A stretch of 64,000 nt of DNA. Source: Corella eumyota. Lineage: Eukaryota > Chordata > Ascidiacea > Phlebobranchia > Corellidae. Below the pieces are notes generated by a model. That model saw only the letters and a list, made by a program, of their open reading frames with translations. It had not been told where the DNA came from and made no database searches. Below are positions 45,701 through 59,854 of the stretch, one piece after another. The translations under genes and the position numbers were made by a program. Every line of letters starts with the position of its first letter. Position 1 is the stretch's first letter. The stretch lies in NCBI GenBank assembly GCA_963082875.1, contig OY720097.1, positions 11,602,501-11,666,500 on the forward strand, in the 5' to 3' direction.

Positions 45701-48700
45701 TATACGGGATTGTTAGACAGGGAAGACAAAGATCTTTATGTTATTAAAATTAGAGTTACTGATAATGGAGGTATGTAGTGTAGTGTGTACATATTATTTT
45801 AAACTGAATTTTAATTTGTGTTTTGAAATTAAAGTATATTGTAATTTTTATTTAAGTTTGGTACTACACTTTATGAAAAAAAAAACTATTTGATTAAAAA
45901 ATAAGATTAATTTAATATTTTGTAGTTACTGTGTATTAGTTAAAACTTTTATTAAAATAAAATACCTAATTTACATTTTTGACAGGCCTTTTTAACGAAG
46001 CAGTTGTATTTATAAATATCATTGATATCAATGACAATCCACCAACATTTATACCACAGAAAAATACTTTTGATGTATTGGAAAATATACCAATTGGTTA
46101 TTATATTACTACAGTTGAAGCTGTTGATGTTGATTTGGGTAAAAACATAAAACTTAACACTATTTTTATAGATTGTTTTTTTTTTAAAGTCATCAAAAAA
46201 ACTAGTTTGAGTAGTTGTACTATTATGTTTAAAAGGAATTTGTAAATAATATTGCCCATATTAATAGAAACTAAATTTTTTTTAAAATATTGGTAAATAT
46301 TTACATTTACACATTATTTAATTTTGCAGGATTTTATGGCAGAATAGAATACAAAATAGTGTCAGGAAATGAAAATAATCAATTTACAATTATACCTGAC
46401 AATGGACAAATAATACTTCAAAACCCACTCGATCATGAAACACAAAATACATTTCATTTAATAGTCATGGCATATGATCTATCTCAACCCAAAGATAGAT
46501 TGACTTCATACTTTAACCTTACTATAAATGTGTTGAATGTTAATGATAACCCACCTACTTTAATCTTACCCAAAACATTGTAAGTATAATAATATTTCTT
46601 ATTTAATATTTATATTGACATAATCTGTTACTTTGACTTTTCCATTCATTTTAATAAAGAAGTTTTTCAGGTATGTAGATTGCTATTTTCGAACCTGTTT
46701 CAACACACTTTGAAATGTAGCACAACTACTAATTTAGTTTAAAATTAGAACCTTCTGCAACCACTAATATTTAATACCTGTCAATATTTCTAAAGTTAGA
46801 TAATTTATTCATATTAAATTTAAATTGACTTTAAGAATTGCATATATAAATACAAAAAGTATTTTTAAATAATAGACTAATATTTTTATTATTAGATACG
46901 TTGAGGAAAATACAAAACCTGGTTTAGTGTTGTTGCAAGTTGGAGCATATGACATTGACTCATTTGGTAAATCTTTAAATAAAAGATTTTATATTAAAAT
47001 AAAATTGCTAATGGTTTTTATATGGTTTAATTTCTTTAAGGGCAATTTTTTTTAACTATTGAAGAAATTTTAAATAGTTAATAACTTTTTTTTATTTTAA
47101 CAGACACATCTGGATTTCAGTATTCAATTTTATTCCAATATCCCAATGATGATTTTTTTAGAATCGATTCTAATACTGGTATTTTGTATCTTCAAAATAT
47201 TTATCTAGATCGGGAAATTACAGACCTCTACAACTTGTCAATTGAGGTTAAAGATCAAGGTAATATACTTATTTTAAGAATGTTTAACAATTATTGGATT
47301 ATGTTATTATCTTTTAGAAATACCATATTAATTTCAAGTGTGTATGTGATACAAGTATTTATAAAGTTAAGGAACGCATTAAGTACGAATTAAAACATTT
47401 TTTCTTGTTCATTTTAAATATTATGCCACCTTACACTTATATTTTATATCTAAACAACCTAAACTTTAAGCATATTTAATGACGAATTTGTTGAATTTTT
47501 TAGATACATCTTCAGTTTCAACTGTTGCATACCTTGAAATAATTATTCTTGATTCTAATGATAATCCACCAATATTCACCAACCTGGAATCTGAATACAT
47601 TACCCAAATCTCTGAAGATACACGCTTGGGAACAAATATTATTAAAGTTATGGCTACAGATGATGATGTGAACTGGAGTGGTGCTATAAGTTATGATATT
47701 GTTTTACCTGAAACATCACCATTTGAAATAGAACAAAATACAGGTAAAATAAAATATATTTATAGTAGAAGTAAAAGGTAAAAATATTTACTCAAAATTT
47801 TATACATTTAACAGTTTTAAATTAGTTTGATTTATTTACAAACAATACGACAAGTGTTAAATCATTGCTTACAATCCATTAAACTTAAAGGAATGTTGTA
47901 ATTACAACAATACCTAACCTTAATTACAATCAGAATTATTGTGTGTTGGATATTAAAAGTGAATTAGAGGTCTTAATGTTTTTAATATTTTATTCAATCA
48001 CAGGTCAGATTTATTTAATTGGAAGACTTGATTATGAAAAATCTTCAATTTATAAGTTGATTGTTCAAGCTCAAGATATTGGTTTACCTAGATTATCAAC
48101 CAACCATACAGTTGTTATAAATGTGATTGATCTAAATGATTGTTCACCAATATTAACTCCATCTACGTTAGTTAAACATGTACCTGAAAATCAGAATTCT
48201 GATGTTATTACACAGGTAAATCTATTTTATTTTGTTTTTATTTTTTATTTACACTTTGTATTTTTTATAACAAAAGAAAAGAAGAAAACTAAATTTTATG
48301 TACGCATAAGCAGTATTTTCTTTTTGGTAGAAAAAAAATTTACTAAAATTAATATTTATTTGTAGTTTACTGTTTATGATAATGACACGGGTGAAGGTGG
48401 AAAAGTTGATTTTCGAAGTATTATGGTTACATCAGTTATGAAAAATGGTGATTATGTGGAATCAGACCAAGATTTTTCCTCTCTTTTCAGTGTATCTTAT
48501 GACGGGATCCTAAGCATTGATGAACCAGTTAACAGAGAAGTGGCAGACATGTTCAATGTCGTTGTTGTTGCAGTTGATAGAGGTAACAATCACATTTTTG
48601 AAATAGTTTAATATACTGGTATTGTTGAAACAATATTATCCTAAATTTATAACTTTATTTACTTTAGTTACATAAATGTTATGTTTACATGATGTTTTTT

Positions 48701-51700
48701 CAACTTTAATTATTCACCAAGTTTAGCGGTTGAACATTTTTTTAAAAATTTTTCTATATGTTTACTTATTTTATGTTAAATTGATTTAGGAATGCCACAA
48801 TTAACTGGAAGTGCATCAGTTGTAGTAATAATTAATGATGTTAATGAATTTGATCCATTTTTTCGACCCAGTACATACCAAGCGTTAATTCCAGCAAATA
48901 CCTCATTTAATACTGACGTTCTAAGAGTTGTTGCTGTTGACATTGATAGTGGAAAATTTGGTCATGTTCGGTAAGACAAATTAAAAATTATAATTTCCTA
49001 TAAAAAATATGAAAATTTAAACTGTTATTTGCTTATGATATAGCAAGTTTTGCTATACACTTTAACAGCAGTAAAATGCCAGTTCAATTTGGTGTTATTT
49101 TAATTTAACTATTGTTATATATATTTGTGTTACAGTTATACAATTCCAAAATCTACAGACAATTTACCATTTGCTATTGATCCTACAACTGGAATGATTT
49201 TTACCTCCAGTAAAGTTGAGTCTAGAAAGTACAACTTTTTAGTTGTTGCCAGCAATGAGATAGGTAAAAATTAAATTTATATACATTAAAGTATTAAGTA
49301 TACATACATTTGTGCATTAATTTTAAATCATTTCTTTATATTGGAATTAAACACTCTTATACAGATCGTAAATTTTTTATAAATAAGAAAAATAATTTAT
49401 TTTTGCTTGTTGATTATATAGAAGACAATGAAAATGTTAGGTCAGATACAGCCAATGTTACTATAATAGTTGGAGATTTGCCAAACACACCAATGTTTAC
49501 TGAACCTTTCTATGTTGGACATGTTGCTGAGGATATCAGTAATGCTGTTATTACAACCGTGAAAGTTCAAGGTAGGTTTAGTCCATATTTATTTTATGCT
49601 TGAACCTCTATTAACAAATAATAAATTTATTTTTATGAGTATTTTACAGAATAGTTATCAATAATAGTTAATTTCTTTTATTTTTTTATTTTAACTTTGT
49701 TAATTTAACTTTAGCTTGCCTGAAATTAAATTTATACTTTTTTAGGTGGGGAATACATATATTCGATTGATTCGGCAAGTAGTGAAGATTCCTCTAAATT
49801 TTCACTTGTTAATGGAGTACTCAGAAATACTGAAACATTGGACAGGGAAGAAAAAGAAACGTGAGTTTACTAGTTTAAAAATAAATCTTGTAAAAATTAC
49901 CAAACTACTGCTAATGTATATCTAATATACTACACGAATTGTAACAACTTTTTTACTTTATTTAGGTTTATTCTTTCAATAACTGCAGCGGACCCTAACA
50001 ATTTGTCAATAGTGGCAAGCACAAGTGTGTATGTAATAGTAGATGATATTAATGATAATCCACCCAACTTTCCAAGACTGTATAGTGCTAGTATAAGAGA
50101 AGATGCCATGCCTGGTGATTTTGTTATTTTAGTAAGTACATTATTAAAATAAAAAAGGTTTAATTTTTAATCATAACATGCACCTGAATTTAATAAAAAG
50201 TCTAATTCGGAATATAATTCCTATTTAAGTTTTATATAATAAATTAAATAAGAAGAAGATAAAAAAAGTTTTGTTTTCAGGTTTCATCATCAGACCCAGA
50301 CTCAACACTAAATTCCCAGAACCGATATTTCTTAAGCAATAATATAAATGATACATTTGCAATTGACGAACTTACTGGAGTGGTAACAGTTAACAGGAAA
50401 TTAGACAGAGAAACAACAGAAATGTAAGACTGGATTTAGTTTAATTTAATAATGATCTAACTCATATAATTTATTTTTTTAAATTACACATATGCTGTAA
50501 TGATTTTTTGTAATCTGTTATGTTCAATTTTTTAATTTTTATAGTTATCAACTGATAGTTAATGCTGGCGATCAAGACTGGGAAGTTCACACTTCACTTA
50601 CAATAACTGTAACTGACTCAAATGATAATCCACCAAGGTAAATTTTTAATATTTATTTAAATGATTTTTTTAATGTGTATAGTGTTTAAAAAAATTGTTA
50701 TTTTAAATAAGCTTTGCTGTTGTTTTATTGTCTTAATTATTTTATCTATAGACCATTTTTTTAATTATGAATAATGCTATAATTTTTTTATACAGATTTG
50801 AACAAAACAACTATTCTTACCGAGTATCAAACTTAAACTCAGGAGATTTAGTGTTTTCTGTTTCTGCTAATGATATTGACACCGGAATAAATCAAGAAGT
50901 AAATTAATTTCTTAAACTTTTAAACTACTTTGTTAGTTTTTTTAAACAAAGTAAAATTTTTTCTAATAAGAATATATTTTATTATAATTTTTTTTTTATA
51001 AACTTAATTTTACTTTATCTAAAAAGGTATTTTATTCATTAACAACTGACGTCAATTATCTATGGATTGATCATATTACTGGAAAAGTTTACACAAATAT
51101 TAAACTAGAATGCACAAAAGTGAAAGGTATATAAAATTTATTAAAATAATAACTTAGAAAATAAAATGTCAAAATTTTTTGTTATTATTATTATTTTTTT
51201 ACCACTTTTAATTAAAGTTTAAATTTTTCTTCTATAATCACCTGTTTAATTTAACATCTGCATTTAGGTTCTTTAAATGAATGTCCCTTCAGTATAATGG
51301 CAACTGTTTGTGCTACTGATGGTGGCTTACCTTTGCCCTTAACTTCCACAACAAAAGTTGAAGTTACTGTAGAACCCCTGAATATAAACACGCCTGTGTT
51401 TGAGCCAGTTTTATTTCCTGTTGCGGTATTACAATCTTCAAGTATAAATACAAATGTAAGCTTTTTTGGATAATATGTTAATTTCACAAATTAAAACAAA
51501 AATAATTAGATTATTAAATAAATAACTTCTTAAACGATTTACAATTATTGTGTGTTTGTTAGTTTTTATTTTAAATTTTTTTTAAATTTCCTTTTTAGGT
51601 TGCAACCATAACAGCAATTGATACAGATAAGAATTCTAAAATAACATTTTCTATACTTGAGTCAATAAGTTCTGACTATTTTAAAATTAATAATACTACT

Positions 51701-54700
51701 GGTGTAATATCAACATCTCAGTCTTTAGTTGATTTTGAAATTGGGTCTGAATTAAGATTTACGGTTCAAGCAAATGATAATGGTGTGCCCTCTTTGTCCA
51801 GTAATCTAAATGTTATTTTGGAAATAACAGGACAAAATTTAAACAGGTAATTTATTGATCAAATGAGTTTAAACATAAGTTTTTTGTAATAATATTGTTA
51901 ACTTTTATTTTAATTTTATTAATATTATGTAATTTTTTTTTATTTTTTAGACCACGATTTGACCGACGCACTTATGAATCAAATATGATAAATGAAGATG
52001 TAGCATTTGGAACTGACGTGTTTACTATAAATGCGAATGATGAAGATATCGGTGTGAATGGAATGGTATGTTAAAACAGGGATAAATATAAATTTTTATG
52101 GATTTTTATTTTGTAAGCTCAATGTTTTTAATATCGTTTGTATTTTTGATTTTTTAGGTAATATATTCACTTAGTAATGAAGACATTAATAAACCATTTA
52201 CAATTGGGCAAACAACTGGAATTATTACTACAACTAACTTATTGGATTATGAGGAAATTACATCTTACACTTTAACTATTGTTGGTAAGATCTGCAACAG
52301 TTTCATTTTTATTTTTTTCTACAAATTATTGAACATTCTTAAAATTATGCTGGTATATTTTTTAAATCTTTATTAAATCTGCTATTTTTTTACTTTAGCA
52401 TCTGATCGTGCAGTATTATATGAGAGTACCTCAGCAACTTTGGTGATTCCGATTAATGACATCAATGATCACCTACCTGAATTTAATTCTTCTTATTTTG
52501 TTGCCTATGTGCAAGAAAATGTTTCACCTCAAACCATTGTTACAAGGTAAACAAATTTTTTTGTATAATTTCATAAACAGTTAGTTTTTTTTTTAATTAT
52601 TTTTAGATGTATTGATTCTTGGATTTTTATTTTTTTAGATTACTTGCCAAAGATTTAGATACAAGTGACAACGCTGTAATAACATACAATATAAATCCAC
52701 ATTCAGTTATGTCAATTAGGCCATTGACTGGTGACATTTTTACTGGACTGCGTACACAGTTAGATTTTGAATCAAAAGACAGATACAATTTTACAGTGGG
52801 TTTAAAAAATAAAATCTTCTATTACACTGTTTAATTTAATTTTTGATGTGTGGGTTTAATTTTTTAACTAAAAAGAAACTTATATAACCTATGCTCAAAA
52901 ATAAAAAAAGTTAATTTTTTAAATTGTTTTCGATAGGTCAGTGCCTCAAACAATATGGAAAAATATGAAGATAACACAACCTTAATTATAAGAGTTTGTG
53001 GTTTAAATGAGTTTATTCCACAGTTTGGAAATCTATTATATAATGTTGCAACTCCTGTTAACACACCTGCAGGTAATAAAAAGTCGCAAATAATTATATT
53101 AAAATAAACTAATTTTTAATAATGTCTGTGGTAGTAAAATAAGCTTTATTTTTGTTTAGGTGAGGAAATTATCAAATTGGAAGCAACTGATAATGATGCT
53201 GGATATGATGGAGAAGTTATTTTTACTTTTGCAGAATGGAGTAAAAATATTGGATTTGATTTAGATCCATTAACTGGTAACTACTTAAAAAGGCCATTTT
53301 GGTAAAATAATTTGTGAATAAATATTATTTACAATGATTTACAATTTAAAACTTGATGTTAAAAATTTTAGGTGGTATTTTGGTTTCCGAAAATGCTGAT
53401 TTACAACTTGGAGACCTTATCAATTTACAAGTATATGCTAAAAACCCTGGTGAAATTAATGTCAACAACATAGTTGAAGTGGATATAGTTGTTACAGTTG
53501 TAACAGATGAATGCTCAAGACTACCTTGTAGAAATGAAGCTACTTGTACAGATGGGCCTGAGACTTTTACTTGCTTTTGTGCACCAGGTAAAATTTTTAC
53601 TAAGATGTGTTTGTTTGTTTTTTATAGGTTCATTAAATTTAGGTAATTGGTTTTACAAGCTTTTTTTATTTAAAAACTGAAAATTCTTTTTAGGTTATTC
53701 TGGCGAGTTTTGTGAAATTGAGTTAAATGAATGTGATCCTAATCCTTGCTCCAACTCAGCACAGTGTATAGATCTAATGGGAAGTTTTACATGTATTTGT
53801 GATCTTGCATTCACAGGAAACCTGTGTGAAATTGAAATAGATTTTTGTGAGGAAAACCCATGTTTAAATGGTGGAACTTGCTCAGGTAATACAATTATTA
53901 TCTAAAATACTTTTTCCAGTGAAATATTTATTGTTTTTGAATGTTGAAAATTAATTTAACTTATTTCTTTAAACAATGTTTTTGTATTCTCAATTTTTAA
54001 CAGTATTAACTTATAGTTTTAATTTATTATAGGATTAAGTGGTGGTTACTTTTGTGAATGTTCTTTTGGGTACACTGGACAAAACTGTGAAATTGGAAGT
54101 ATGGGATTTGAATCAACATCATATTTTACTCTACCTACTTTAAATATTGTGGAAAATCACATATCATTTGAATTTGCAACAGGTAATTTCAGGTGTTTTT
54201 GTTATTTGAAAATTGTAGAAATATGAGTTTAATTAATATTTTGTTTTAGTTTTTGGAACATCTTTACTCTTTTACAATCATGCTGCATTGAATCAAACTG
54301 ATTTTGTTGCTTTGGAACTAATTCAAGGAAAATTAAGACTTTCATACCGTTATGCGTCATCTAGGTAAAACTTATAACATGACAATTTTTAAACCAAACT
54401 ATCTTTTTTCAAAGCAGATAAAAAATTAGCTGAAGTAATGATTTACCGAAATATTTAATAAAACTACTCTTAATGTTTTTTTAGTTTATATCAACTTTCT
54501 GTTGGTGACGATCTAGCTGATGGAAATTGGCATACAGTTGATGTTATGATAAGTCAATTTACCTCAAGTTTAATTGTATCTAATTGTATTGAAAATATTG
54601 ACCAAGAAATAAGATGTTCAAATACCCAATCTCACAGTTCACTTTCTTTTATTGCTTTTGAAAATAAACCTTTCTATTTTGGTGGTGTTTCAAGCATAGA

Positions 54701-57700
54701 TGTTATTTTATCACACCCTAACCAAGTATGGAATTTATAATATATATACATTTTTTTTCAAAACTTTTTAACTAAAAAACAGTTTTTAATACCAAAAATT
54801 AAAAAATAATTAAATTTTTTACTTGTTTTTTAGGTCTCAGCATTTGACTATGTTGGTTGTATAAGAAGTTTAACTGTTAATGACGAATTAATATCAGCAC
54901 CTACTTCACCATATATACTTGAATCAAATAACGTTCTGGACAGATGCATTAGAACTGAGAGCTCTACTGGTGCCTGTTATGGTCAAAATAACCAACCCAC
55001 ATGTGGTGAAAACTCAGTTTGTGTTGATCAGTGGTCTAATGCTGAATGCCAGTGTCCTAGTGATAAATCAGGCAGCACATGTCAAAATAATAGAGTAAGC
55101 TAGCTAAATATTTTAGTCTTTAAAAGTTACATATTACGTTTTTTTTCCTGTTTAAGGTAACTACAAATTTCAAAGTTTTGACTTTGCCAAGTTTAGAAGA
55201 AATTTTTCGTTATTTATCAACAATTTTTTTTTAATTTAAAAATATTTTTTTTGTTTAGGTTGGTTCAACATTCAATGGCGATGTGTTTTTATCTTATTCT
55301 TTTAAACCTTCTATTATACAACAAGCCCAACTTGATGAATCAAATGCCTTGGTTAATTTAAATAACAAACGAAAAAGAAGACAGACTGATAATAACAGTA
55401 AGATTATTTTTACTTTGGCTTGAATTTTTTTACAGTTGATGTGTTTTGACAGAAAATGGGTACTACTAAATCTTTATAAATTCTTTTTTATAGAATCCTC
55501 AATTTCTATCAGATTTAGAACCAGAAACCAAGATGGCGTGTTATTTTTTGTTGAGGGTTTTAACAATGAACAAGCAATACTTTATGTAAGTAATTTAAAA
55601 CATCTCTAACTTTCAAACATTTTTCTGGGTTATATATTTATCATATTAATTTTACGTTTTTTGTTTTTCTAGTTATTTTAAAGGATATTGCCTAAACAAA
55701 CCATTTATAAAATTTCTTGTATCGTTAGAAACTTCAAAATCTTATTTTTATATTTATTTTTGTGTCAGGGCAAGGATAGCAATCTTTACTACTCTTATTC
55801 TTCAACGCAAGACATTATTGTAATGGAAAATATATCAGATGGATTATGGCGCACAGTACAAGTGGAATTAATAAATCAAGATACTAATATTCAATTCCGA
55901 GTGTCAGTAGAAGGCAGTATACTTTTAGATAACACTGTTTTGAATGGATTAAGAAGTTTCGTAGATCCATTAGAAGTAAAAGTAAGTATAAGATTATAAG
56001 ATTTTAAGATTTAACTTTTTGAAGATTTTTTTACGTTTGTGTACAAATTATTGGTACTTGATAAATTAGTATGGTATTAAAAAAACATAAAAAAACCTAT
56101 TTTATTTAGTTATTTTTATAATAAAAACAATGATACTACCAATTTAGTATGGATAAATTCTAATTTATTCTATTTATATTTAGACTATTTACATTGGAGG
56201 CGGCCCTTCTAGCACTACATTCAATGGTTGCATTTTTAGTTTCGATTTAAATGGGGAACCACAACCTTTAGCAGATGATGGAAGTAGTTCTTACCTTGTT
56301 GTATCTCGGGGTGGTTCTAACACATCACAGAATGTAACATTAGGGTGTAAAGGCAGTGATGTGTGTGCCTCTAATCCTTGTGAACCTCCATTTTTCTGCA
56401 GTGATATTTGGTAGGTTCTATTTAATATTAACATGTTTACTTATGTATGAAAATACAGATTACTATTTTCTTTTATGTTATTAGTTTTGTTAAATACAAT
56501 TTATCAAATATTATTTGTATAGCATATATCACAGAAATTAATAGTTAATAGTTGCAATTTAAGGTAATTTGAAATCCATACTTTTATGTACTTGAACTTA
56601 TTATTTAGAGTTTTATGTTATTTATTGTTAACAGGAATGCTTTTGAGTGCATACCTCTTGGTCAGTGTGAAGATATGCCTTGTCTTAACAATGGAACTTG
56701 CATCCCAAATGTGAATGGGTCTTATCAGTGCCAATGTACTTCTAATTATCAAGGAGAAGACTGTGGCATTTATTTACCATGCTTATCCAAAAACTGTGAT
56801 TTAGTTGGTAAGTGAAATTTGGATATTATAAGTGTTTAAATTATAACTTTAATGTACAATAGTGAGGTAAGAAAGATGAAAAGATATTTGTGGCTTTTGC
56901 ATGACACTAAGTTGATTAAAAAACTGTATATAATAATACATTCGTTTATACTAACTTTTTATTTTCTAGGTCCCAATCGAATTTGCATAGCAAATTTAAG
57001 TTCAACTGATGGTACATCTTGTGTATGTAGAAATGGTTACAACTTAACACAAGGAAGATGTGAACTTTTAGCCACCGCAGGCTTTCCTTTGTGGATTATT
57101 GGTGTAATTGCAGGCATTCTGCTTTTACTTGTAATTGTTGGGGTGGTGTTAATTCGACGATGGAGGGTAACGAAAAACAGAAGCAAGACTCAAAAACCTG
57201 AAGAAACAGTGCACAATGGAGTGGACTGTAATGGTAAGTATAAAATCAAATAAAGAAATTCATGTTATTATTAAAAAAAAATTTGTTTGTTTAGAAATTT
57301 TTTGTTTTTTTTACTTTATTAGAATTTAAATCTAAATTCTATAAAACCAAATTTGTGTTCAATACAATCCAAATTTTTATTTTTTAAAGCTTAATATATT
57401 GATAAAACCGAAATTTACCATGTACAATGTTTTTAGGAAATTGTGGAAATGACCATAACATGTACGAATTTAATACAATCAATGGATCACCTACCTCAAA
57501 TGGTTTGCACATCACCAACAACAATGCTGTTAATGATGATCTTATTTCAAGTACTCTTGTCAACACTGGTGATATATCAGAATTAAGATCTCCTGAAAAG
57601 GTAAAACAAAATTTTTTTCTACAAAATTCCATTTAGTGATTATCTTACATTTTAATTTTGGTATTTTGTTTTATAATTACCTACAAATTTGAAATACCTG

Positions 57701-59854
57701 AACACAAGCTAACCATAAAATTGGTCTTTACGTTAACTATCGTTTTAATGTACTTAAAGTCAACAATCAATATTTTTCAATTATAGCAACAGCACAATAT
57801 TAATGGCCCAAACCCATCTAACCTTAAACATAAACATTCATTTAAAAACAACGCAACACCGCCAAAGACTTTAATACTTCCGAGTTATGACGTCATTATG
57901 CAGAAACGTAATTCCCTCCAACAAGAAGAACTGTCGGCAAGAGGTACGCCACCTGTGTATGAAAAAAGACCGGGATCTATAACACCTAAGATACCATCAA
58001 ACGTTGCTAGTAGTGGCGATAATGCCAGTGATATTACATCAGTTAGCGGCAATAACAAACGTGGGCAACGGTCAAGAACTAGGACACCTGTTAGCGTTGA
58101 TTTGCCTATTACTGAGATAATAGATACTGATAACTTGACCGTGTATCAAGAAAAACAGCCTCAGTATTTGCCAAACGGTCGGGCTTCTCCCTTAAAATCG
58201 ATGACAGCGATGTCTTTGCTAAGAAACACGCATAGACCAAATGGATATTCGTCCAGGTTTGTTAAAAACTGTTTTAAACAGCGCTTAAAATTTTACTATA
58301 GGAATTCAAATTTATTTTTAATGTAAGTCACAGCATAAAATACAACGTTATATTAAGCCTGATTTTAAATATATAAGTAATCCCATACGAAATTTATTCA
58401 ATATTTCTTTATTGTAGACCGTCAAGTTATATTCCTCCATCACTTAGTGATCGATCACGTCGGATCTCGGGTTCAGCTGCATCTTCTTCCACAACCTCCT
58501 CATTCGAGCACGATCACGAAGGATCTTATGTATCTTCCGATAAAGTGGCCACCATTGAAGACATGGTTAAAGTATAAAAAAAATCAATATTTTGTTGAAC
58601 GCGAAACGTTTTTGTTAGTTTAATAAATTGTTAATGAACTTATTTTTTGCAGCACTTGAAAGGTTTAGTTGGTCTGACCAGCGAAGAAATTGCCGTCCTT
58701 AACGAAAACTCCCAGGCAAGCTGTGGTAGCACTACCAACGGAAGTGTGATAAGTAGCTACCCACCTTCAGTAATTGAACCACCAATAAGGCGAACCCCGG
58801 GCGCCGAAAACAATCCTTACCGGCCTTCCTCACTGCCCGGTCGGCGAATAAATAGCGTATTTACCGGGACCCGAAGTAAAACTCCGATGGCCATACCTAT
58901 GAACTCACTGTACAAACCATCGAAACGATCGACGTCAACACTGGGATATAATCTTCCCCCTGATCTTTATCCGTCGGAGCACCTCCAGCCTCCTCCGGAC
59001 ACAAGTTCAGACGAGGACGATATGTTGTTTGTGAGTAGAAGAAGAAAGCAAAAGAAAAAGAATCGTATATCTGTCTGTGAGGATATTTCAGAAACCGATT
59101 TTAAAGGTGAATTTCAATTAAAACAATTCTAGCACCACTTTGCTATCATTTTATTGTACTATATGCAAAATTTAAATAATATGTGTTTTTAGATTCCAGT
59201 AATATAGAAGGGTTTAATCTAGAACTCTTAAGTGCTTATGGAAAAAACTTTGAACAATTAGCTGGAGTATTTCTTGACCTTGCTTGCCTTCCTGCCATAG
59301 CTGGTGAAGACCAAGATATTGGGTAAACTGTTTTATTATTTAGGTTAAAAAATAATTATTTTTTTGTTTGGTTTTAACTCTTGAAGTAATGTTGCTTTAC
59401 TTTGATAGTAATTGATAAAAAGATTCCAAGCATTGTGTATTGACATTTACAACGTTCACATAACGGATTTTTTAAGCTTGTAGCTTATTTACATTGTGTA
59501 TAATAGTAACATTTACTCATATATGTTTAATTTTAAAAAATAACAACTTATTGGACGATTATTAACGCCCATGTTTACCTTAGAACCGAAGTGGAATCAA
59601 TATCTCCTTTTTCGTATACCAGTCATTCCACTCGTACAACTAGTCTCAAGTCAAGTCTGGCTAGTAAGTCGCCGCGGAATCGAACCGTTTCGCAAGGTTC
59701 TTCCGAACAATCTGGAAAATTAAGAATGACGTCACATCCGGGAAGGCACTCGGCCATACCAGCACTTTGTTTGTCCACGTCACCAAACAGCCTTGTTAGC
59801 TCAAATCGTTCTCATTCTTCAACCGCAAAACGGAGATCGGAGCACTACGTGTGA
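35142..59854 (+). CDS. FAT4: Giant Fat/FAT4-type cadherin
   Basis: Fifty-five GT-AG exons (coordinates in the three sub-entries) join without a frame break to 13,518 nt, that is 4505 aa plus TGA. After a signal peptide (1 to about 29) come roughly 30 cadherin repeats, three EGF domains, laminin G, EGF, laminin G, further EGF-like modules, one TM segment (about 3909-3932) and a 573-aa cytoplasmic tail. Two laminin-G domains with interleaved EGFs distinguish FAT4/Drosophila Fat from FAT1-3 (one LamG) and from Dachsous (none). Vertebrate FAT4 has 34 cadherin repeats, so a few are missing or too diverged to count. The family binds Dachsous between cells and controls planar polarity and Hippo signalling. 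The start follows a 6-kb non-coding block; an additional 5' non-coding exon is possible. Confidence 0.93.
42744..44826. promoter_or_regulatory. 2-kb intron 10 of the Fat-type cadherin, candidate enhancer
   Basis: The longest intron of the gene by far. It holds a GC-richer patch at about 42940-43110 and a perfect 8-bp-arm hairpin at 43084-43105 (TGTGTTTT, loop CATAAC, AAAACACA). No exon is supported; the open frames at 43709-43993 resemble no protein. Confidence 0.35.
44827..53276 (+). other. FAT4: Fat-type cadherin exons 11-37: cadherin repeats 16 (end) to 30
   Basis: Exons: 44827-45094, 45227-45445, 45639-45770, 45986-46138, 46330-46579, 46896-46966, 47104-47259, 47504-47743, 48004-48215, 48366-48582, 48790-48970, 49136-49263, 49422-49571, 49746-49860, 49966-50131, 50281-50423, 50545-50637, 50796-50898, 51027-51126, 51268-51455, 51599-51846, 51951-52065, 52158-52284, 52399-52546, 52639-52795, 52937-53072 and 53160-53276. 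About one or two exons per repeat, introns near 100-350 bp, in contrast to exon 8. Linkers without a full DxNDN include those after repeats 23, 26, 27, 29 and 30. Confidence 0.9.
53372..59854 (+). other. FAT4: Fat-type cadherin exons 38-55: EGF/LamG region, TM and cytoplasmic tail
   Basis: Exons: 53372-53587, 53694-53885, 54033-54182, 54250-54364, 54485-54725, 54834-55094, 55259-55397, 55494-55585, 55769-55981, 56184-56410, 56635-56807, 56970-57233, 57437-57600, 57787-58256, 58418-58571, 58653-59106, 59193-59322 and 59584-59854. EGF1-3 come from exons 38-40, LamG1 from 40-43, EGF4 from 43, LamG2 from 44-47 (with a polybasic KRKRR), EGF-like modules from 47-49 and the TM from exon 49. The tail is Ser/Thr/Pro-rich and has a basic patch (59037-59066) and a LLSAYGKNFEQLAGVFLDLA segment (exon 54) like cadherin catenin-binding cores. 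It ends EHYV, a possible PDZ ligand. Confidence 0.9.
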
